A model generated the notes under the pieces. The model was given only the letters and a program-made list of their open reading frames with translations. It was not told where the DNA came from and made no database searches. Positions 1 through 11,300 of a stretch of DNA of 64,000 nt are shown one piece after another. Every line of letters starts with the position of its first letter. Position 1 is the stretch's first letter. This stretch comes from Metridium senile (taxonomy: Eukaryota > Cnidaria > Anthozoa > Actiniaria > Metridiidae), in assembly GCA_949775045.1 (NCBI GenBank), contig OX459096.1, positions 34,204,371 to 34,268,370 of the forward strand, given 5' to 3'. The position numbers and the translations under genes are program-made.

Positions 1-93
1 CACATTTTTCTATTCACTCTGATACTTTATTTTCATTGGGTATATAGGTAATTGTATTTACATACAAATAAACCTAATAGTCATTCATAACTA

Positions 94-265
94 TAAATGG
101 AAACTAGCGAGTAAACTAGTATAGGCTGCATCAGTGTTTGATATAACGATTGGTAATATAATTAAATTTGTAACACCCTTCGACAAAAGTCAAAAGCTCG
201 AAATGTCAGTAAAGTTAAGTCAACATTTTTTACGGTGTTACAAATTTCATTACATTACCTATCAT
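94..265. mobile_element. Foldback MITE in ARPC2 intron 3
   Basis: Its arms (GGTAATATAAT... and ...ATTACCTATCAT) pair with each other. The unit, including the flanking stretch at 94-145, recurs in inverted orientation at 32375-32625, with weaker copies near 29385-29500 and 39447-39540. The inner part carries a CGAAACGTCAG-like block. It is non-coding and non-autonomous, and its superfamily is not identified. Confidence 0.6.
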
Positions 266-282
266 TCATAACTATCTCTTAC

Positions 283-845
283 CATGAGTTTAGATTTTTC
301 GCCATTTGGGTTAGAGATATGAAACTGCACACCATCAAAGTCTAACAAACAAAGTTTCAAAGTTAACTATAAATTCGTACTACCAAATGATGTTTTATCA
401 GCATTATTTCAACTTCATTTATCACTTGTGACTATCTTCAAGTGTTTATGAACACTCCAATTATATCTAACGGTATTACACACTATATTAGAGTCTACAT
501 ATTTTGATGTCAGATTTCCTGCAGTGTAAGACCTTCAAGCATATTTCACTTTGGTAAACACGGTTCCACAAACCTGCAACTGTAACATCCACTGATTCAA
601 ATTTGCCTCTGTAAAATAAAGAAAATATAGTGATTATGAGTACCATAAATTAAAAACCAAAATAAGAAATTTTAGTCGTGCAAACTTGTGCCTCAGCGAC
701 TTATAAAGAGGTGTGTACTAAGGAAGTCAATCTCCAAAATATTCACAAATCATGACATTTCTGATAATAAGAAAATAACTTACCCAGCAAAACGAGCCGT
801 CAGTACTTCCTCAATGATTCTGTTGTTTAATTCTAGGAGAATCAT
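283..845 (-). CDS. ARPC2: ARPC2, Arp2/3 complex subunit 2 (5' three exons, partial)
   Basis: Three coding exons read leftward: 784-845 (ATG at 845), 574-608 and 283-341. All have GT-AG borders and join in phase. Exon 1 starts MILLELNNRIIEEVLTARFA, exon 2 gives KFESVDVTVA, and exon 3 gives DFDGVQFHISNPNGEKSKLM. This matches the strongly conserved N-terminus of ARPC2 (p34-Arc), the scaffold subunit that holds the Arp2/3 complex to the mother actin filament for branch formation. About 52 residues are present of the roughly 300 usual in the family; the rest lies past the left edge. The exons are too short to appear as long open frames. A foldback element sits in the intron after exon 3, ending about 17 bp from its donor site. 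I am very confident of the family. Confidence 0.93.
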
Positions 846-960
846 CGTGCCAAGTAGAAGTATTTAGCTTTTTTCAGTAGTACACTCTACAGGAAGCTCC
901 GAGGTATTCCAAGATGGCGACCGGTTCTACTTGAAAAGTCACGTGATAAATGTAATTGTC
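846..960 (-). promoter_or_regulatory. ARPC2 5' UTR and likely promoter region
   Basis: Sequence immediately upstream of the ARPC2 start codon. It holds an AAGATGGCG motif at about 912 (YY1-like, on the + strand) and a CACGTGA E-box-like site near 941. There is no TATA box, as expected for a housekeeping actin-nucleation gene. The transcription start cannot be fixed from sequence. Confidence 0.35.
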
Positions 961-999
961 AGGGGAGGCCAAGGGGACTAGGTAGCCGGAAGTAAAAGA

Positions 1000-3900
1000 A
1001 ATGAAAAAAAAAGGTGTATTTTTGAGTAAATTTTATAGATGAGTTTGAAAATAGTTTTATTACTAATTATCCATGGCACTTCTACTATCTATCCATTATG
1101 TAAACAATTTTTTTATAAAAAAAGTTCCCTCCTTATAGGGCCGGCTCATGTAGAGCTACTGCTTGGGATTTTGTAAATCAACTCTGTCTTGCCTGTGCTA
1201 GGTTGCACTAGAAAAAAAATCTAAAATGGGCAAATATGTGTTAAAAACACTGTAAATTCGTTTTGCTTAGACTGGCATTTGATCTAAAAATCTTCATGGG
1301 GGACAAAACTGGTTAAATAGTATTGAATAAGCCTACCACACGTAGAGATGTTTGATACTGAAGCCGTGTTAGCCAAGCGAATAAATGCAGCCGGGACAGG
1401 CGGTTACATTGCAGTTTCATTGCAGTTTCATTGTGACAGGAAAAGACTTCGTCGTAACGAACAAAAACAAAAGGTACAAACAAACTTCAGAAAACTTTTT
1501 AATCATAACTTCAATCAGTCAGTGCATGAAACCTTTCAAATAAGAATGAATGTCGGCGTTTTTCCAAATGATTGAGTATTACAAATCAGCTCACTTCTCT
1601 CTCCTCAACCGTCCCTTTCCGCCATGCGGATTTGATATGGAACGAGGAGCTTCGACAATATCAAAAAGGAAATGTTAAAACTATTAATTTAAATTGTAAT
1701 AATAAGTTCGATTCCCCCTCAGTGCTTGCATAGGCAACTACCGGGGATAACAGGGGGTAGGATAGCTGGGGGGATTGTATTAGTAGCATGTCTTCTAGCA
1801 GGGAAAACAATATGCTATTTTCATATTGGGTCGCTATAGTACATCTGTGAGATGAGTCTAAATGTCTGACTATTCTTATGATTGTTAGTAATACAACTAG
1901 TCAATATTTGTGATAGTGGTGTGGTGTATTGGCCATGGTTTCAGTGTGATAGTAAGGTCAGGCTGGCGCACATGGTTAATCCATCAGTCAGTAGCACGTA
2001 TATATTCTAGTTCATCCTTTGTACGATCAATAATAACAAATCTACTAGATTCCTAATGTATAACTAATGTTTTTTTATTCTTTGTGCGGAAACTGTAGTC
2101 TCGGAAGATACAAAAACTATAGCTTGTTTACGGCAGGTTTAGATTAACATATGCATGCTTCCTATCATATATATAGTTAGTAATATATATTCAACTATGT
2201 TCCTATATACGAAATCATCGTAGCAAAATCTAGTTTTGGGTTGTTGTAGCGGACAATAAGGTGACAAGATGTATAGAATATTTCGACTTTATTGCAAAGT
2301 CATAATCACTTCCTAAGTTGAAAACATATTCCAGTAGGATTTGATGGGAACAATACACGAAGTTCACGAAGGCGTTGTATTTTGTCAGTATACAAAGCCA
2401 ACCGAGTGTGATCATAAAAACGATTAGCCCCTCACATATAACTATACTGAGAAGTTCATACATGGTTACTGATGAGCTTCTGATAACTATCATCATCATT
2501 ATCGTCACAAATTGATTCGGAAGCAGTATTTCGGTCCTTTAGGACATCGTCAATCCAAGTCAAATCACCGTAGGGCAGGGTTACACAGGCATGGCTTAAT
2601 CGGTCGAATAAATGAATAAATGAATGGATGGTGGATGGATGGATGGATATGTGAATAAATGATAGGAATGGGTAAACAGATGTTTTCCACCGTATACTGG
2701 AGAGAGAAAACTAGCCTCTACTATCAGGGAACTGATTATTTTCTCATATAAAATGACATTTTATTCCATAAAGTAGTCGTCCAGATATCCCAAAGCCTGG
2801 TTCACACTAGCAACATAAGCATAAGCAACAGACACAGACTTCTTGACTATATGTGTGCATGAGCTGAGAAAAGTACGCCTAATAAGCAAAGCCCAACTGC
2901 GTATCAACCAGGCTTTATCATGTAGTTTTAGACATTAGTCTATCACAAGAAGTGCAAAGGATAAACATTTTAATAAAGTGACAAATATCAGTAATATGAA
3001 GAAAAAGGCAGAGAACAGCATTTAATTAAGTAGCTATATAAAAAAAAGTCAAAGCTTGAAATGAAAAAGAAAAACACATCAAACGTACAAAGTCACTCCG
3101 TGATTATCCTGATAAAGGAGAAAACCAGAATAAAACGGCATGAAAAGGCAGTGTGTCTTCATCACGGCTCTATAGCGTGATAACCACGTTGGAGAGAATA
3201 ATCTGAGGAAGGAAGGATAATCTAGTGAGATGATTTCAAGTGTTTTAGTGCATTTTTGAGTCTATATATCATGCTCCAGGCGAGATTTAGTAAAATGACT
3301 GGCGTTAGTTTCAGCAAAATCCCGAATACATTGTAGATTTTTATGATGCTTTTATACTAAGTGCAAACTATTGTCTACATCTTCCATGCAATCATGCAGA
3401 TATATATCGATCTTCAAGGTATAAAAGGTCCACTGTGTGGCAACACAAGAAATAGTTATTTGTAACTCGTGGACTGCAAATCCTCGAGTTATTATCTTGC
3501 GTTAGGTGCAGCACGACTTATGAAATGTTAAATGACGATGACATGCAATGTGAAATAAAACTCGATAAGCTACAAAGACAGCTTACTTAACTTAGTGTAA
3601 GTACTCAGTTTTAAAACTGACTTGGAAATTTACGTATCAAGAAGTATTGCGCCACGGACTTTTGTAGTGTGTACCGGTGCTTTGACTCAAATATAGAGGT
3701 AAAGAAAGTAATGGAGAAGGGAAAAAAGAAATGAAAAGAGAAAAGCAAGACTAATATAAAAGATATTGAAACACACCCGGCTTTACAAGGACAGTAAAAA
3801 GGGATTAAAAACGGCTGAAAGAAAAATATTTTCGTTATATTTTTGTTTACAAATAAATATTTGAAACATGGGCTTCTTTGAAAAGACAGAAGAGGAAAAA

Positions 3901-5290
3901 AGGAAGAAAAAAGAAAGGAAAGCAAGATTGAAAAACTAGGAAATAGAAAATATATAGAGAAAAATGAACGTCACAGTTAAGTTCAAAGTGCGTCACAATG
4001 CACGAAGGGGCTCATGGTATAGTTATCCAAACAGCGAGCATGTTAGTAATGTCTAGTGTACTATAGAGACAGTTTGCTGCTATCACAAATTGACTAAAAA
4101 TCAATCAGTTGGTCATGGAACTTGATTGATATTATCACTATAATACCGACTTCGGGACCTCCCCTTGTACATCAATATACAGGAGGTAATGTCTACCTCA
4201 GTATTACTGTCAAAACAAACAATTGCTATTCACTCAAACAACAGAAATAAAACTAAGTATTGTATAAACAACTTTTCATTCACTTTCTAGATATTCTAGA
4301 TATATAATCTAGATAAATATAATATAATATATAATAGCCAGAAAAGAATCCGTTACTCAAACTACTTGAAAGGTCTTGATAAGTAAGGTAAAGCTAATAC
4401 TTTTACGAGCAATTTTCGACAAACTGACTCAGTTCCAGCTTACGTACGCACATACAAGTTTCATAGACGATATAACACCGGAGACAAACATGACAGCCAT
4501 CATGTATTGCGCATTCGTATATCGCATCTTTAAAGTAGTTTTTATTATTTATTAGATCCGTCAATTGGAAATCACTTGAATAGAATACGATAGGTGTAAT
4601 ATTGTAACTACTACATATTACGAATATGGCGAGCTAGAAGATTAAATGAGAATATCACCCCAGTTGGCCTACAGGCCTAGATGTCACCCACGCTACTTCC
4701 CACTCATGTTTTTACATACAGTCCTCGATGTTGCAGAGTCCATGTGTAATAAACTTAATAATTAATAATCATTTGCTAAGAAATGAATAAAGCAATAAAT
4801 AACAAATTATTTCCTTCACGCCCTCCATTGATAGAAAATACACAGCAAATTAAAAAAGGCACCCAGCTGAGCAATTTCTACTCAAATATTTATAAAACAT
4901 TATATCAATAGAAATTATACGATACGGTATATGATATGCTGCAAATTAATATAAGATACTTTAAACAGCCACTGAGTATCTAGCGTAGCGACTTTCTAGG
5001 GGAGGGGGCAGGAAGGTAGAGAGAATGAGAGAGAGCTGCTACGCAGTCTACTGAGTATCAAAGTAAACTGATGATAAATTTATGAGTCGAATACTGTATA
5101 TAGAGCGAGCATTAACGCGCCATGACAGAGCACAAACTCAGTTACAACTCAATAACATGCTTTACTTAAGCATACGTAGCTAAATTATTATTGATGTATC
5201 CATAGTTACTCGGCTTGAACTACTTTCAGTGATAAGAAATCTTTAGTGAATAAATCTTAATGCAAAATTATTTTTTTACTTAATAAAAGT
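1000..5290. other. Gene-poor intergenic stretch
   Basis: No exon chain or recognisable protein is seen on either strand. The small open frames near 1348, 2230 and 3611 are low-complexity and unsupported. The stretch holds a short GGAT run near 2628-2650 and one TIR element at 2792-2916, and is otherwise AT-rich unique sequence. Confidence 0.5.
2792..2916. mobile_element. Short TIR (MITE-like) element
   Basis: The ends AAAGCCTGGTTCACACTAG and, inverted, CGTATCAACCAGGCTTT are imperfect terminal inverted repeats about 125 bp apart. The interior is AAGCATAAGCA-rich and non-coding. It is probably a non-autonomous DNA transposon remnant. Confidence 0.55.
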
Positions 5291-5439
5291 GGAATGCATG
5301 CATACTCATTTCGTACTGAATTCAAATTGGTCAGTTTTCCTTTAAGTATTTTTACTTATCATAGTTCAAAAGTTGAAAAATTGGATGGTCTTGTCTCAGT
5401 TTATAGCAAGGGATATTTTCACTCCAAAAATGAAAAAAA

Positions 5440-5958
5440 GAAAAGAGAACAGAACAAAACAGAACAAAACAGAACTGAGAACAGAACAGAACAGAACAGA
5501 ACAGAACAGAACAGAACAGAACAGAACAGAACAGAACAGAACAGAACAGAACAGAACAGAACAGAACAGAACAGAACAGAACAGAACAGAACAGAACAGA
5601 ACAGAACAGAACAGAACAGAACAGAACAGAACAGAACAGAACAGAACAGAACAGAACAGAACAGAACAGAACAGAACAGAACAGAACAGAACAGAACAGA
5701 ACAGAACAGAACAGAACAGAACAGAACAGAACAGAACAGAACAGAACAGAACAGAACAGAACAGAACAGAACAGAACAGAACAGAACAGAACAGAACAGA
5801 ACTGAGAACAGAACAGAACAGAACAGAACAGAACAGAACAGAACAGAACAGAACAGAACAGAACAGAACAGAACAGAACAGAACAGAACAGAACAGAACA
5901 GAACAAAACAGAACTGAGAACAGAACAGAACAGAACAGAACAGAACAGAACAGAAAAA
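5440..5958. repeat. (CAGAA)n pentanucleotide microsatellite
   Basis: About 95 uninterrupted or near-perfect copies of the pentamer ACAGA/GAACA over about 500 bp. It is broken only by an ACTGAGAACAG variant at about 5473, 5802 and 5912. The pentamer has no stop codon in several frames of either strand, which creates long false open frames (EQNRT repeats on one strand, FCSVL on the other). Confidence 0.97.
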
Positions 5959-7931
5959 GGAGAGAAAAAGGAAAGAAAAAGAATGAAAACAAAATAGATT
6001 TCCATTAGTTGTCATTAGTTTCCGCTGACCACAAGTAATGTTATGCCTGAGGGCTCGTCAGTAATGATAGGCTGTAATAAAACGGCAGAACACCATTTTT
6101 TATAGACTTGGCAATGTTTCTACGTTTATTGGATCAAATAAGGTCGTTAATCCCTGAAGGCCCGACGGAAATGCTCTTCAAGTGCTTTAACATTGTTCAC
6201 TTACTCTACACTGACTTTGACGTTTCTTGTAATGGCGCGAAAGAACCAATTTAGAATCGAATAGAATCGTATTTAGAAGTGTCTATAGTATCAGCTTGTG
6301 ATCACAAGAACAAACATATCAAGAGTTGTTTACAATTACTGTTATCAGATTGTGAAAAGGGTTAGTTGGAATCCCGTGAGAGAAAACAATAAAGCGACAT
6401 TGTCGGAAGTCAAGTCAATCAGAAAACACTCTAGGAGATCAACAATAACTGCGATTTTTTTTTTATTAAAACAAAAATCTTTATTATTTGTGGGGTTAAT
6501 TCTCGGTAGTTTGGCCTATTAAAAAAGCTTAATGCTTCTTGTGTGTCTTTTCTAATACTGGCCATGCAAGGCGATCGCCACCGCGAAGTACATATTTTTC
6601 GTATATTCACTAATGGCACGAACAATATCTTCAATGAAAAAAGTGATCACTTCAGTCTTAAAAGAGTAAAAGTAAAAACGTTAAGTAGAGAACTAGTAAT
6701 GATAGATAGTTTTCCGGTGAGCTTAGTGACAAATGTATTTCGTTTTAGTATTGAGTGATTGAGAGATGGAACAAGAAAAATGCAAGAAAGGAAGAAGAGA
6801 AAATTCCTATCACAAAGAACATCCACGTATGTTGGAATTTCGGTCAACTTTTTGTCAGGATAAATGATTAAATCTTGCTACTGTGTATACAATACAAGCT
6901 ACTTTGAAGTTTTTCCTACCTCACTTTCAATAAAAATAGCACAAAAAGGCTCAAAGTTTTGATAAAGTTGAAGTCCACATCCTGAGGGAAATGTGATATT
7001 GTACAAATTAAAAGCCGCACAATGTTATAACTATAGCCGTTCAAATCCTTTTTACTTTTTATTTAATTATCTTTTTGGCCATCACCCGCATTTGATACAA
7101 TGCCGAAAATAAACATCTTTGTTATCATTATAAAGTGAATTTTGGCCGGTCGTTTCGGCAAAGGCTACATGGAAGTGATATGGTTATGGCTTAATCATTT
7201 CTTAATATAAGACCAATACACTGCTGTAAACGACGAAATATACTTTTCACATTGTCGTCAATTGAATGTTGGGTGATTTCTGTATTACCACAGTTATTTA
7301 GAGCGCGAGTATTGTTTATTAAATACATGTCGTATTTTGACCTTTTCTCTATTTGATGAATTTTTAATGATTTTATTATGAAATTGCTTTCTGCACGCGA
7401 CAAGATGACCAAACATGGCGGCTCTATTCCGTTTCCCCCACCTTATTTATCAATTGAAAAAAAGTTTAATTTGACTTGTCTTTAATAATTCAAAGTTTAT
7501 CTACACAACTTCATACAAAAAACAATTAACACTCATAAGAAATAGGGATATTGTAAAGGTTTTTTTATTACACGTGGACTGCTTTTCAACTATTGAAAAG
7601 TTTATTACAGGAGCCGGAGGAAATCAAAGCGTGCGTTACACCAATGATTGAACATAAACATTGTACATTTGATCATTTTCATTTTAAAATTTGATGACCC
7701 TGAATCTTAAATAGCGGCGTGCTATATATATACTAAGCCGATATCTATAGTTAAAGAAAAGTGGTTGTTCTTTCATCTTTCACAACAACTACTTTACGGA
7801 GTGTCTTCTTTGGAGAAGTGTCTAAAGCGATAAGAGCAGGAACCGAGGTGAGGTTTTACTGTACCGAATTTTGACTGATAGAATCATAAAAAAACTGCAT
7901 TTCCTATGCATGTCAACTGTCACAAACCCCT
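5959..7931. other. Intergenic stretch, no gene seen
   Basis: No exon chain is recognised. A TATATATATA stretch at about 7722-7732 followed by a donor-like AACCGAG/GTGAGG near 7850 could be an orphan promoter and first exon, but nothing downstream supports it before the transposon begins. Confidence 0.4.
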
Positions 7932-7934
7932 TAA

Positions 7935-8243
7935 TAGTAGGGCTGTTAAGGATAAAAATTGTTCGTTTTTTGATACAAGCATAAAAGTTTGCACAAATAC
8001 TTATCTCAATGTACTTAATAATTTTTGATATGGAGGCATTTGAAATATGACCTACATTTCAAGAAATGCGCATGTCTAAATTCCACAGGGATCCCATGAG
8101 CATGGAAACGAGGCTGTAAAAAAAACTTGACTTTTTCTCGATATTAGATGCAGTTTGTAGATGAAACTTTGGAATTAGACATCTTTGGCGTATGAAGAAT
8201 TGTTCTTGACGATTCTAAAGCGATCACGTAATTAATCACGTGA
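7935..8243. repeat. Left terminal inverted repeat of the Academ-like element
   Basis: It matches the reverse complement of 13680-13996 with scattered substitutions and small gaps. Shared blocks include the GGATCCC segment, the GGAGGCATTTGAAATATGACCTA block (split here for length: GGAGGCATTTG then AAATATGACC) and the inner palindrome, here degraded to CACGTAATTAATCACGTG. Confidence 0.9.
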
Positions 8244-8354
8244 CTAAGCAATGTGATCTAAAAATAAAAACAAAATTAAAATTAATTAAATTGATGTTTG
8301 TTATTTTTGATGGGAAATCTGAATTTTGACCATACCTTGGCAAAATTAAGAGTT

Positions 8355-11300
8355 CTACTGGCATTGGCCTCCACAATTACATAGAGCAGTGCAGTCTAGG
8401 TTTGCCTTGAGGCACTTACATCTCCCTTTGCACCCCTTCTTACACCCACAATGAATGAGCTCGTAGCAGCTGTCTTTGGCCTGGGCCAGTGTTGTCCACA
8501 GTGGTTTCCATACATTGTCGTCTTTCTTCCAACCCCATTGCTCTGGACTCTGTATAGTTGGTTTCTTTAACAGAGATTGTCCCCATATTTGAGCGCCTTG
8601 GTACAATGCTCGTAAAATGTGTTGCTTAAGAGCAGCTTGAGTTGGTGGTATTCCATCAATTTTTCTACTTTTCTTGGCAAATAGAGACTGTCTTGCTTCG
8701 TTCACTCCTGAGAGTACGCTGGTCTTGTCATAGAGAAGCACAACAAACCTTTCAAGGACTGCTAACGATCCATCTACATCACGTAAGGTTGGCGAGGGCG
8801 TTGACAAATTCACTAGCGCAGTAGTGAGTTCTGGATATAAATTCCAGATCTCCCAGGCAGTCTTTTTTCCTCGTCCTGCGAAGAATGACACTGTAGAGAG
8901 ATATATATGTATATTAAACAGAATTCACATCAGCACAAAGGTATAAAAAGTGCAATAGTGATTACCTGTATCACAACCGGTCATAGCATGAAATAGAGGG
9001 AGTGCTTTACATCTATCAATCCCCAGCTTTGTGGCAATGTCGTGAATTGGAAGATATCTGAAATGCTTCCCCACACCAAACGCAACCCAGAGTTCATCTG
9101 CTGCAATCCAAGGAAAAATAGATAGTGCAAGTACGACGACATCAGTATCAATTGTCCTTATCATAATACGTGTGTAACCACAGAGCGAGGCATCATGAAC
9201 ATGTAACAGGATTCTTGTGTCTGCTTCCTCATGTGTGCAAGGCATAATATTGGATAATTGACCATCACTTCCATAAGAAAGAACACTCTCTTCATGTGTA
9301 CTACGAATTTCTTTGTCAACCAATACAGCTTCATCTGTATGAATCAGTTGCTCTGAGAGAAGATGAAACAGTTCTTCCTTGTTTTGATCGACACGCAAGA
9401 ATGAGTGCCAATTCTTGGGAATTGGAGTAGATGGCTTGACTTGACGTCGAGCTCCCTTTCCTCTTCGTTCCCTTGCACATTTCTTAATCGAATCATCTCT
9501 GTATACGTCCCAAATTATATCGATTCTCTTGACATCTTGAAGCCTTTTCAATATAAAAGGCTTGAACACACTGTCGCTATATTCTTGAAACGTACGTGCA
9601 GTTCCAGGACTCAGCATTTGCACCACCACAGCTCCATCAATAACTAGCACCTCCACTTCTGGGCTTTGGGCTTGAAGAGTATTTACGTATCCCTCTAGAC
9701 ACTTCACAAGATCTGCTTTCTGACCCTTTCTTAGTTCTCCCATGTCAGCGATTGATGGTGGCCATGGCTGGTTTTCATGTCTAAAGAAATCCTCTAAGTT
9801 TCCGTCCCTACTCTGACATGCGATGTAAAGCCGTGAAAATAGTGCACAATCATTCTTGAGCTCAGCAAGTTTGGTCTTGTGTTTTGGTTGGTCCTTCTCT
9901 TGGGAACCGAATAAACGCAGATTGTTCTTCTTTAGTGGTGTTGTAATTGCTGTTGATCTCTTTATAAGTCTTGTATCGACATAAGACTTATATTGTTCCT
10001 GGCCAATGTTGATGACATTCTTGACAGTTTGAACAACCTCGTCGCTCATGACATCTTTGGTGTCAAGTGCTACCAACTCTTCATCATCCTCCATAAATGG
10101 ATTTCCAAGATCCTCAAAGCTGCTGATGACTGACTGTAGATCATTTTTAAATGCCATCTGCTGACTATACGTTTGCTCATGATGCTTGAGATTCTGGTCA
10201 TTTGAGGTAGTTGCTGATGTCTCAAATTCCTGGACTATTCTTGCAATCTCAGGACCTGACACCATCCAGCGTTTTAGAGCACTTTCATTATCTGTAAGCC
10301 CTACAGCTCCGCCTTCGCCTTTGACTATGGCATTTTCTTGTTCATGCGCTTGATCTAACGCCATTGAAGAAAATGGTTTCCTCGATTTGTGCACAACAAA
10401 CAATCCCTCCACAAATTTTTCATACACTTCTGGATGTTTGGATTGGAGCTCTTGCATGTCACGAATGTGTACTGGTAGCCATCGTGAATAATTTGTTTGG
10501 TCAAGAGCAAACATCCATGGCATTAGCTTGATTAAAGACTCCACGTACAACTTGAAGTCACCAACTCTGAACGCTTTCACTAATTGGAGGCACAGAAGCT
10601 GTAGTTGGATCACTCTAGACCAGTATAGAAAGTTTGGAGATTTACCAGATAGCTTATCTTTCCAATGGGGGAAAGGCAATGGTGGGTTTTCATCTGTTGT
10701 ATCAATGTACATCTGGTAAGCACGCTGCTGAAGGATGTGCAGAGCTGCACAAGTTATCTGATGTGCTCTCCTTGTTCTTGTTATATGGCTTGCACTAACA
10801 AAAGAGTCTACCACACCTGGAGATGCAATGTCAGCATTCGTCAACACCACTGTCCATCCACTTTTGTCCAGCCATTTCCCCAACGCTCTCAATGATGCCA
10901 GTTCGATGTGCAGACCACCAAACATGATCACAAACTTGTTTTCTCCATGCGTGTGCGGCCATTTCCACTGAATTTGTTTGGCAAGGGCAAAAAGAGGTTG
11001 GTCCATGGCTATAACAGGTACTTGTTCTGGGTTTACGAGCTGCACTGCAGATTTGACGATATTCATACCGTGTAAAACCATAGGCGCTGAATGTGCGGAT
11101 TCTTGAAACATTGGCATCAGCGAGGTAACTGCGGGTTCATGTTGAGTTGGAGGTTGCTTAGATGCGTGAAATGCAGCCCATGAGAGGTTGTCTTTTGCAT
11201 CAAGGTTTTCTTTTTCATAAAGTGCAGAGATGTTATTCAGCCATTGCTTATCATTCTCGTATCCTCTAGGTTCCATGCCACAATCGGCATCCATCTCTCC

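Noticed and set aside
5294..6015. Six overlapping open frames of about 200 codons on both strands
   Set aside because: They are created entirely by the stop-free (CAGAA)n repeat, with no splice context or conserved residues outside it.
8355..8891. Separate 178-aa Cys-rich gene
   Set aside because: It is the last exon of the transposase; the 75-bp GT-AG intron joins it in phase to the upstream frame.
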